This document shows positions 12,701 through 21,900 of a stretch of DNA of 64,000 bases, piece after piece. This DNA is from Bugulina stolonifera (taxonomy: Eukaryota; Bryozoa; Gymnolaemata; Cheilostomatida; Bugulidae), in the NCBI GenBank assembly GCA_935421135.1, contig OW285191.1, positions 2,046,001 to 2,110,000 of the forward strand, in the 5' to 3' direction. The notes beneath the pieces were generated by a model, which had not been told where the DNA came from, made no database searches, and saw nothing but the letters and a program-made list of their open reading frames with translations. The translations under genes were made by a program, and so were the position numbers. Each line of letters begins with the position of its first letter. Position 1 is the stretch's first letter.

Positions 12701-15465
12701 AAGGAAGGGGGTGAGTTACTCTCAGCCCACAGTCTACACTCTACAGTATGCATTATACAATGTGTAACTTCCACCATGTGTACACATACTCTATATGTTG
12801 TCTTGTATGCCATCTACAGATAATGAGAATGAACTCAACTGTTCAGATCTACAGAGGAAGGTAACAACGTGGAGGACAATGAACCCCGCCCTCGATTCCT
12901 CTGTGGAGCACCCACTCCGCCCTGGCACCACCCACAATAACGGTGGACTCATTCTAGTCACATCTCTCATAGACAAACTCCCTAATCTCGGAGGTAAGCT
13001 CCATGAACTCCATCAGGTATTAGTATGTGTGCACATTGTACAGGCAGTCATGCAATTATTTGGAGTTGTTTTCCCCACAAATTATTAGTACAAAGGGGAA
13101 GAAAATCTAAAATTAACACTTTTGGTTAGAAATGAAATTATTCAGAAGAAAACAACTCTTGGAGACCACACTATACATACATGTACATGTAGGTTCATAT
13201 AGACTATTACAATACATGTACATGTATGTTGTTACCCTGTAAAGTATCAACGTATTTACAGTAATTATTGTTCATATTGTTATATGGTACAGACGTAATA
13301 TACAGTACGGTAGTAGTACATGTTATATGGTACAGACGTAATATACAGCACAGTAGTAGTACATGTTATATGGTGCAGACGTAATATACAGCACGGTAGT
13401 AGTATATGTTATATGGTACAGACGTAATATACAGCACGGTAGTAGCATATGTTATATGGTACAGGCGTAATATACAGCACAGTAGTAGTACATGTTATAT
13501 GGTGCAGGCGTAATATACAGCACGGTAGTAGTACATGTTATATGGTATAGGCGTAATATACAGCACGGTAGTAGCATATGTTATATGGTACAGGCGTAAT
13601 ATACAGCACAGTAGTACATGTTATATGGTACAGACGTAATATACAGCACAGTAGTAGTACATGTTATATGGTACAGGCGTAATATACAGCACAGTAGTAG
13701 TACATGTTATATGGTGCAGACGTAATATACAGCACGGTAGTAGTACATGTTATATGGTACAGACGTAATATACAGCACAGTAGTAGTACATGTTATATGG
13801 TGCAGACGTAAAATACAGCACAGTAGTAGTATATACATGTAGTAACGTAATGCTGTATCCAGGTCTATGCAGAACAGCTGAGATATTTGGAGCCACAGAA
13901 ATGGTGGTGAACAGTCTGAAGGTGATGGAAGACAGCAACTTCCTCTCCACCTCCGTTACGGCCCACCAGTGGATCTCAATGAAGCAGGTAGAACTCTGTA
14001 GAATACCTAGAGTAAAACTAAGTATGGGTAGAGGCTATGTGTTAGTGTTGACTGTTATATGTACACTGAGATAACTGTTAGTGTTGACTGTTATACATGT
14101 ATGTACACTGAGATAACTGTTAGTGTTGACTGTTATACATGTATGTGCACTGAGGTGTTGATTGTTTTATTATGTGCATTGGGCTGACTGGGTTATTGTA
14201 CTCTTGTTGTATTATATAATGGATCGTATTTCAAATGTAGTAAAGCGAGTCAATGATTAGAATTTTTCTATTTTAATGCCATTACCAAAAATCGGTTTTA
14301 ACTATAATATACACTATACAGTATGCATACTTCATCTCATAGTTGGTGTGCATCTCCAGTGCATTACATACCATGATACTATGGTATATATAACCTATTA
14401 GGTACCAGCACACTGTCTACCAGACTACCTCCAGCAGATGAAGGAAGAACATGGATATACTATAGTGGGAGTAGAACAGGCTACCAACAGCAAGTCACTA
14501 GCCAGCTACCAGATGCCATCTAACACTCTTCTACTCTTAGGGTGAGAACTATGTATTGTGTGTCTACTATATACTGTGTACGTACTACGTACTGTGTGTC
14601 TACTATATACTGTGCGTATACTATATACTGTGTGTATACTATATACTGTGTACGTACTACGTACTGTGTGTCTACTATATATTGTGCGTATACTATATAC
14701 TGTGTGTATACTATATACTGTGTACGTACTACGTACTGTGTGTCTACTATATGCTGTGTGTCTACTATATACTGTGTGTCTACTATATACTGTGTACGTA
14801 CTACGTACTGTGTGTCTACTATATACTGTGTACGTACTACGTACTGTGTGTCTACTATATGCTGTGTGTCTACTATATACTGTGTACGTACTACGTACTG
14901 TGTGTCTACTATATGCTGTGTGTCTACTATATGCTGTGTACGTACTACGTACTGTGTGTATACTATATACTGTGTGCCTACTATATACTGTGTACGTACT
15001 ACGTACTGTGTGTCTACTATATACTGTGTGTATACTATATACTGTGTGTCTACTATATACTGTATACCTACTATATACTGTGTACGTACTACGTACTGTG
15101 TGTCTACAAAATGTGTGATTGGTTGGTGAGCCTTCAAGTATGGTACTAACACAGCAATCACTGGTTACTAGAGACATGCTGTATAACTGACAATACTGAC
15201 AGTGAAATTGTGAAGTACTGTATGAATACTGTATACCACATGAATTACATGTACTGTACTAATACTGTATACTACATAATGTTTATTTTACTACAGAAAT
15301 GAGAAACAGGGAATTCCAGCACATCTCCTACAGCTAGTTGATGTATGTGTGGAGATTCCACAGCAGGGAGTTATCCGATCTCTGAATGTACATGTCAGTG
15401 GAGCTCTCTTGATATGGGAGTACAGAAAACAGCGGCTAATGGAAGAGGCAATATCTACTGTGTAG
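799..15465 (+). CDS. TARBP1: TARBP1-type tRNA (guanosine-2'-O-)methyltransferase, 24 exons
   Basis: Member of the TARBP1/Trm3 family (SpoU/SPOUT class), which in other eukaryotes 2'-O-methylates G18 of tRNA. Exons I could chain in frame with GT-AG borders: 799-1422, 1742-1936, 2227-2287, 2423-2568, 3646-3763, 4228-4466, 5811-5970, 6148-6455, 6683-6823, 7131-7249, 7624-7801, 8892-9053, 9232-9398, 9677-9754, 9887-10127, 11059-11223, 11452-11547, 11668-11858, 12001-12085, 12545-12710, 12820-12993, 13863-13987, 14402-14541, 15297-15465. They total 4,248 nt, i.e. 1,415 codons plus stop (human is about 1,620). The N-terminal ~1,150 residues are helical-repeat-like; the SPOUT domain is in the last four exons: [11 protein letters not shown] then [10 protein letters not shown] (motif 1), LLLLGNEKQGIP (motif 2), [17 protein letters not shown] (motif 3, knot). 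Catalytic-type Arg, Glu and Asn are present. The exon 5 acceptor (3645) was chosen because it keeps phase; it is the least certain border. Confidence 0.93.
2630..2818. repeat. 31-bp tandem repeat, ~6 copies
   Basis: Near-identical head-to-tail copies of a 31-bp unit (contains TACAGTAGGCTATAG) in TARBP1 intron 4, starting about 60 bp after the splice donor and ending just before the target site of a hAT MITE. Confidence 0.95.
2829..3408. mobile_element. hAT-type MITE, AGTGCTG family, copy 1 (580 bp)
   Basis: Starts TTGTGCTGCA and ends CCCAGCACTG, matching the termini of copies at 8036-8840 and 19189-20160. Flanked by an 8-bp near-duplication, CCTATAAT (2821-2828) and TCTATAAT (3409-3416), 7 of 8 matching. 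The body is AT-rich, shares blocks with the other copies and has no ORF, so it is a non-autonomous element in TARBP1 intron 4. Confidence 0.8.
3825..4095. mobile_element. 271-bp MITE with TCGCGA-containing terminal inverted repeats
   Basis: Left end AGGTGTCTTCGCGACCT is perfectly inverted at the right end (AGGTCGCGAAGACACCT), a 17-bp terminal inverted repeat, in TARBP1 intron 5. A TA dinucleotide flanks each end, suggesting a Tc1/mariner-like target preference. The interior is more GC-rich than surrounding DNA and non-coding. Confidence 0.8.
4527..5228. repeat. 44-bp minisatellite, ~16 copies
   Basis: Tandem 44-bp unit (contains GGAGTATACGGCATGTAC) in TARBP1 intron 6, starting 60 bp after exon 6. 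Units differ by single-base changes. It creates long artefactual open frames in all three forward frames; none is a gene. From 5230 to 5810 the intron is unique AT-rich DNA in which I see nothing. Confidence 0.97.
6831..6963. repeat. 27-bp tandem repeat, ~5 copies
   Basis: Tandem unit TACAACTACCTGTTTCCTGT plus 7 bp in TARBP1 intron 9, beginning 7 bp after the splice donor (GT at 6824). It happens to stay open in the exon 9 frame, so intron retention would append a short repeat peptide. Confidence 0.93.
8036..8840. mobile_element. hAT-type MITE, AGTGCTG family, copy 2 (805 bp)
   Basis: Left end TAGTGCTGCACGGTGTTTTG; right end CCAGTACTA (degenerate form of CAGCACTA). Flanking 8-mers TGGTTTGT (8028-8035) and TGTTTTAT (8841-8848) match at 6 of 8, so this is an older insertion. 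It lies in TARBP1 intron 11, 51 bp before exon 12. Internally a block about 240 bp long is repeated (8180-8400 resembles 8400-8650). Confidence 0.75.
9418..9659. repeat. ACT/ACC trinucleotide-derived repeat filling TARBP1 intron 13
   Basis: Imperfect (ACT)n/(CCAGTACTA)n array. The intron runs 9399-9676, so the array takes up almost all of it, from 19 bp after the donor to 17 bp before the acceptor. It gives spurious Leu/Val-rich open frames on both strands. Confidence 0.95.
10151..10357. repeat. 22-bp tandem repeat, ~9-10 copies
   Basis: Unit ACACATTGTTTACACTAGTG plus 2 bp, in TARBP1 intron 15, starting 24 bp after the donor. Copies vary by small indels. Confidence 0.93.
10477..10978. mobile_element. 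502-bp MITE with ~60-bp terminal inverted repeats
   Basis: Left end CAGACCTACTGGTCTAAACC is inverted at the right end (GGTTTAGACCAGTAGGTCTG), and similarity continues for about 60 bp with few mismatches. Flanking 8-mers CTGTACAC and ATGTACAA match at 6 of 8, consistent with a hAT-like 8-bp duplication. No ORF; lies in TARBP1 intron 15 between the 22-bp repeat and exon 16. Confidence 0.82.
12145..12200. repeat. CA/CG-rich simple repeat
   Basis: Degenerate (CACA/CGCA)n tract about 60 bp after exon 19 of TARBP1. Confidence 0.8.
13277..13835. repeat. 43-bp minisatellite, ~13 copies
   Basis: Tandem unit containing GTAATATACAGCACAGTAGT in TARBP1 intron 21. The array ends 28 bp before the acceptor of exon 22 (AG at 13861-13862). 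Variants alternate ACAG/GCAG and CACAGTAG/CACGGTAG, giving higher-order structure. Confidence 0.96.
14044..14152. repeat. ~42-bp tandem repeat, 2.5 copies
   Basis: Repeated GTTAGTGTTGACTGTTATA...CACTGAGATAACT block in TARBP1 intron 22. Beyond it, to exon 23, the intron is AT-rich and unremarkable. Confidence 0.85.
14546..15108. repeat. 18-bp minisatellite with two alternating unit types, ~31 copies
   Basis: Alternating units TGTGTGTCTACTATATAC and TGTGTACGTACTACGTAC start 4 bp after the exon 23 donor (GT at 14542) of TARBP1. The second unit carries the palindrome GTACGTAC. The 18-bp period is a multiple of three, so all six frames stay open; the apparent proteins are artefacts. Confidence 0.97.
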
Positions 15466-15574
15466 AAGGAGCTTATCTATGTGAACATTTTGTTATACAA
15501 TTATAGTTTTACAATTACAGATTTTATAGCAAACTAATATATATGCACAAATCTTGCACAGGAGACATAAATTG

Positions 15575-15725
15575 TAAAATACACATGTATATAATACCAG
15601 ACCTAGTATCTAGTATTACTGTGTAAATATACATGTATATAATACCAGACCTAGTATCTAGTATTACTGTATAAATATACATGTATATAATACCAGACCT
15701 AGTATCTAGTATTACTGTATAAATT
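15575..15725. repeat. ~48-bp tandem repeat in the TARBP1 3' UTR, 3 copies
   Basis: Three copies of a unit containing ATACCAGACCTAGTATCTAG, 110-260 bp after the TARBP1 stop codon and before its polyadenylation signal, so likely transcribed in the 3' UTR. Confidence 0.93.
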
Positions 15726-15828
15726 ATCAAACCATTAGGCCGCACAAACACCTTCCAAAAATATAGCTAACTTTTATGGGGTTTGGAAATCATTCACCCA
15801 ACTTTCCAAGTTATAATGAAATTTGTGA

Positions 15829-15834
15829 AATAAA
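15829..15834 (+). terminator. TARBP1: Polyadenylation signal AATAAA for TARBP1
   Basis: First canonical AATAAA on the plus strand after the stop codon, giving a 3' UTR of about 380 nt. Confidence 0.7.
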
Positions 15835-15902
15835 GTAGGCTAAATAAATCTCAAATATAATAGCTAAACTACCAAGTATAAACTATGTACATCCTCTTAT
15901 AT

Positions 15903-15908
15903 TTTATT
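15903..15908 (-). terminator. JMJD7: Polyadenylation signal AATAAA for JMJD7
   Basis: AATAAA on the minus strand only 5 bp past the JMJD7 stop codon, giving a very short 3' UTR. The cleavage site should fall within about 50 bp of that of the convergent TARBP1 transcript. Confidence 0.75.
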
Positions 15909-15912
15909 GCAC

Positions 15913-18900
15913 TCACAAGGTCTGGTTGACAAGTCCACTGACAAACTGGTAGTAGTTATACTTAATGTCATACTGCATGTCATACCAGTAGTTGACAGCT
16001 ATACAGCCTTGGCTCTGTCGTACATGGTGATACCAGAGTGAGGGCAGGTATAGCATCTCCCCAGCATTTACTTGTACTGTGTAGATGTGGGCTTGTGTAA
16101 ACTCTGGATATGAGGCTAAATCAGGGGCTGTGGGGTCGACCTACATAAGATGGTTAGAACTACAAATTGCCACCGATTCACCTCTCTGAATAATAATAGT
16201 ACTGAATACTTAGTACAATATGTAGGGCGGTACATTATTACGATATGCCTGTTTGGAAGTGAACTCTCACAATATAAACACTCACTGGTATCCATGGTAA
16301 CTGAGTATAGTCTTTATCCTTGACCTTTGTGAACACTCCGTCCTGTAGCTGTTTGTATCGGAACACCTGGACCTGTTTGTAAGGAACATATGCCTGGTCT
16401 GTGGGAGGTATGAGCGTGAAATACTTAGATCCTCGAACTACACAGTAGAGGTTCTCATAGTGGTCCTTGTGCATGGACGTGACGGCTCTCTCATCCCCCA
16501 TCCAGAAGTTGACAGCATCTGGTTCACAGTCTATATATAGAATAAATTTGACTACCGTAAGTCACAGAACAAGAACCAATACTTTACAAAATGTATTGAT
16601 TGTAATCCTGGTTGAAGTTAGAATACTGAGGCCTGGATACTCAAAATCGATAACATAGTAGAATAGCACTGAAGAGTGTTATTTTAGGAAGGCCGGAATT
16701 GTCTGTTATTTACACATCCTCGCGGCTCAAGGAACATACCAAGTGACCTTTTCTATTTGATTTACCTGTTAAGGTGAACACTAGTAATTGTTAGTAATTA
16801 CTAATAACTGTAGTAGCAATATTGTCTATAAAAATCATCAACTCACGAGCAACTATATTTACTGCTCGCTATTAACCCCAGTTAAGAAAGCAATGATCTA
16901 AAGAAACCTGCATGTTTTACTATTTGGGGTGGGGAAGTCACTTCACCAATGGAAAAGTAACTATGTGGCCCAGGTGCATTAGAAGGTTGAAAGCTCTTCC
17001 TAACACCACCAATGACATTTACGAGAATCGAACCTGGATATCACAGGTGAACGTCCATAGCTCTAACCACTAGGCTGCTTCCTTAGCAAATGTCAATATA
17101 CTAATGGGTGGGAAATAAGTTATGCTAATAGCCAATACAAATGTCCAGCATATGTTACTGTGACTTACCAAATAACTGTAAGAGTGTGAAGACTTTAAAA
17201 GTGAACAGAAAAGGTCACAGGGTATTCAGAGGCTTGGTGCTTACACTGACATATGAACAAAGCGCTTACCAAAAGCAACAGTTGCCCAGGAAATATCCGA
17301 ATCAACATCTTTCATTAACTTATGAAACTCGGAGGTCATGTTGGAGTTCTGTTTCTGTATATAGTAGACGGCAGAGTCATCCTTACTCTTTAGTTTGGTG
17401 AGGAACCGGCTAAATGTCATTTCCTGTTCAGCTGGTAACATGAACACCCCATCAGTAATGGCATCCGCATATCCTAACATCATGAAACATGAGATAATAA
17501 GTAGATGTACATTTGTACAATCACAGCTATTTATAGAGAGCCTATCAACATTAATGTATCACTAACAGTAGCTGATAATTACTCATACCGCTACATGTAT
17601 ATTACACTTTGTGAAATAACAAAATTAAAAGTTACGGCAATAACACACCCACCATTTGTTGTTAATAGTTGTCCTACCATTTGGTGTGATGGTAACAGTC
17701 ACTGCGTCATCTCCAACCAACTCACTCAGGTATTCATCAGTCCATGAACCCAGAGCAGACCAGTGGTTGATGGCATTCCTTATTACTAAGGGCCGGTTGG
17801 AAGATACATACTCCCTAAAATCAACAGTAAAGATCTGCAAGTTTTATTTAGCAAAGTCAAATTCCCATGAGCAACTCTTCGTTGCGACTCTTCTATGTTA
17901 CAAGTCAATTCATTTTAATGACTAATCAAAACTTTCAGGTTTCAAGTTAAAGGTGGACTGTACTGAAATTTTGGGGTTATAAACTGAATGCACCATTAGA
18001 AAGCCTAGTAGCAGCTGAACCAGTTTGCACAATACCAGCTGGGATACATGATGTCATCATGGTACCCAGCTCTGTTAAAACTAGTGAATAACATCATTGC
18101 AGGGAGTGAATGCCAGACCATGCATTATGTTATTATAAACAGAAAACTTCAATTGAGTTTTTATCCTTGTTGTACTAGGAACATCACAAAACGAAAAAAT
18201 GGGTATGTAGAACAAATGCTAGTTAATATTCCTAGACAATAAAAAGCAAAATTTGTTGCAAAAAATTATCAAATGACTTTTGAGTTTGCAATTTGATTGG
18301 TCAATATAGGCTACTTGTTTATCTCATGAATAACATGCCAACACACTAGAGTGGTGTGTTGAACCTGTAGCATGTAGTACTATAACTGCTAATATCTGTT
18401 TTATTGAATGAACACTGTATTCCTTATAAAGCAGTTGTGACAACTCAATATTTCTGCTATATAGCGAGTCAGAGTTGAGATAACCAAAGAAGAAGTTTTG
18501 AGAATTGACATAAAACTAGGTGGTGATAACTCCTAATGCTGACATCACTATGGGTAATTTAGAAATTTTGGGGTTACTTTTTTGCAGTTTAGCATCTATT
18601 AGCTACTACCGAAACAGTTTAGATAAGTTTGTAGAGGTATCAAGTAATGCTAACATAGTTAATTTGATGAAAAACATTCTAAAATTTTCAGTACAGTCCA
18701 ACTTTAAGCCTTTACTACAAATCTCTCAGCTGGGCGGAGTTTTAGTTCAAAATACCATGCTCGAGGAATTTTGCCTTCAGCTTATAATTTGCTCGGATTA
18801 TTATGATTAATAATTTTAAGGAGTTGCTCCCCCTCGGTCATTGCAATAGAAATTTATTGGTGGATTCAACCATAAGACTAAATATGACCTCTATGGATTC

Positions 18901-21900
18901 AACCATAAAGTTTAGTATTTCCTAGAGGTGGTACTTCACAGGCCTTTGGTATATGATTGGTCTAAGAGAGGGTGGAAGCATGACAGCCATCTTGACTTGG
19001 GTTGTAAATTGCTCGTCTGCTGTTTGCTGTATACACTTCAAGTGCAAAATTTCGAAATCCTTTCACGTTTAGAAAAAATTTGAGCCCTGTTTGTGGTGTA
19101 GGTGATGAATGCAAGCGAGGCTGTAGTGAAATACTACTATCATCATCAAATTGCATCATAATTGTTGTATAATGATATCCGGTTTTGCTAGTGCTGGGCG
19201 GTTTTAATTGGCATATCCACTCGGTTTTTTTGCTGATTTTTCTAAAAAAACTGAATGAAACCGAAGTTCTCTTCTCACCCTCGGTATAATTCAGTTTTCT
19301 TAATTCATTAGAAAACACCGAACCAGAGATTAAATACTCAATGTTGGGAGTTGTCACACCCCGCTTTAAGCTGTAATGGCGGCCACTTTTAATTTTCTCT
19401 AATAGATTGCAATTATTAAATGCCAATTATCTATAATAATATGCAAGTATGACAACTAAAATTGAGTGAAACCAAAGTAAATCACCTCTGGGTGACAATT
19501 ATGGCTGTAGCTAAGTCTTTATTCAAAGGATGACATCAAATTATAAAGATTGAAAGATGCATAACATAAATTCACGTGTTCGGCCGCCATTTTCATTTTG
19601 TTCAATAATTTGCAATAATTAAATATTAATTATTTATAACAATATGTGAGTTTGCCTACTAGAATCGAATGAAAACTACAGTAAACCCTTACTGGGTGAC
19701 ATTGATGGCTGCAGCTAAGTCTGTATTCCAAGGATGGCATCGAATTATAAGGATTAAAACAAGCACTAAAATGGCAGCCATTTTCATTTTATTTAATAGT
19801 TAACAATTATTAAATATTTATTATTTATAATAGTATGCAATCGTAACTGCTATAATTGAGTGAAACTACAATAAATAAACCACTGGGTGATGATATTATG
19901 ACTGCAGCTAAGACTAAATTCCACGGATGGCATCGAATTATAAGGATTAAAAGAAGCATAACATGAAGTCACGTGTTTTCAACGCCAGCTATTATCTAAG
20001 TGGGTGTGCTAAGAGGCCAGGTGCGGTTTGACTTTTAAAACCGAATAGAACCGCACTGCTGCATTCGGTGTCGGTTAAAATTTTAAATTCTGGCGGTTTT
20101 TGAACTGAAAGAAAAAAAAACTGAAAAACTGAATGACACCCGAAACACCGTGCAGCACTAGGTTTTGCCCTGTGATGTCTGCAGGGCTACGGATAAAGTT
20201 CAACAGTTGAAGTCGAGACTCATGTGTTATGACTATTCTATATATCATACGCCTAGCAAATACATGTTCTTGAAGGATAATGGCAAACCAACATGCGATA
20301 TAGGTAAAAGGAAATGCTTCAACATGGAAATGTATTGTTGATTGTATGCTGGTTGCATAAGTATTATAGTAAACACTGCTTTATTCATGTTATTTACAGT
20401 ACTTAATTTTTGCTTGTAGATGCTATCATATTTATGCTTAGAGTGGACCTTTGATATAGAGCATTAAACCGTTACTAAATCATCAACACTCTCTGAACTT
20501 TATGAATGCAAACACATAACAAAAACATGGTGCCCTGAGTGAGAAATTGAAGAAACGAAGGTGTTTGCTACATGACTGTGAATAGATTAACATTTGGTAA
20601 TAGACAGTCACACATCAATATTGAACATAAAACAAAATGCAATTAAATCAACGCACAACAACAAATCACAAGATGCGTATCAGTATTGACTTTTTGGCGC
20701 CTAATCCCATTCAAGATGGTTCCGATTTGTCCAACCAGTGGACAAGATTCAAAGAAGAATTTGACTTGTTCCTCACAGCAGCTGAGAAAGCAGATTCAGA
20801 TGATAAAATCAAAGTAGCCATTATGTTGAGGTGTATAGGCCCCAGAGGGAATGACATATTTAAAACGTTTACATTCGCCAATGGTAAATCCAAGGATAAA
20901 TATACTGATGTTGTGGAAAAGTTTGATGCATTCTGCGAGCGTGGTACCAATAAGGTAGTCAAAAGACATCAACTCCCTATCAACCAAACAAAATACAATG
21001 GGCATTGGTGAATATGTTACCTCTCTTCACAAGATTGCTCGTGAGTGTCAGTTGGACACCATGTATGATGATTTCATGCTTCAAGCCTTACTTCTTGGCA
21101 TAAATGATGACCAACTAAGAAGGAAACTATTCGATGATGCTAGTGGAGATAATGGCTTGGGGTTGGAGGAAGCTATCAAGAAATGTCGTATTGCAGAAAG
21201 TTCGAAGCGTGACATGGCTGCAATCCAATCTGAAGAATCTGTACAGTTTGTGAGCTCTTAGAAAAAGTCAAGCAGACCAACCAGAGACGAAGAAAATTCA
21301 GCAAGGTCCACTCAGGCAGGGAAACCCTCCAAAGGAAGTTGCGGCAACTGTGGACAATTTCACCCTCCCAGAAAGCGCCCGGCATACGGTCAACAGTGTC
21401 ATAACTGCAAGAAGTACAACTATTGGAAAACCCAGTGTCGCACAAAGAAACAAGTGAATGTGGTAGAAGAAGACAGTGATGGCTCAGAGGACTCCTTGTT
21501 ATGCATACAGGTGGTTAGAAAAAATAAGAAATTAATGACAACTATAAGAGCCAGTGTAAATGATAGTAACAAACAGACACAGTTCCAGATAGACACAGGA
21601 GCTTCCTGTAATATTCTCAATCATGAAGATTATGTCGACCTTGGGAAACCAACTCTTGACAACAACCAGTCAAAGCTCAAGCAGTTTGATGGTTCCATAA
21701 CCCGACCTTTAGGAGGATGTGAACTGGAGGTAGCTGAAAAGAAACTATACTTCCTGGTACACAAGACTCACAATTACAGCCTATTATCTGGTGATGCTTC
21801 TTTTCAACTCGGTTTGATTACCATCAAAGAAGAGTGGGTCAACTTATGTAGTAAGCAATGCCGACCTGGATGACATTCTTGGAAGCTACCCTGAAGTTTT

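Noticed and set aside
14506..15177. Several overlapping 190-220 codon open frames on both strands
   Set aside because: They are reads of an 18-bp minisatellite inside a TARBP1 intron; the period is a multiple of three, so frames stay open automatically.
16975..17085. Functional tRNA gene
   Set aside because: A and B boxes are present but no paired acceptor stem or proper anticodon arm is visible; more like a SINE head.
18962..19426. Minus-strand open frame as JMJD7 exon 1
   Set aside because: It shows no resemblance to the JMJD7 N-terminus, is partly inside a hAT MITE and lacks a suitable phase-2 donor; 30811-30687 fits in sequence and phase.
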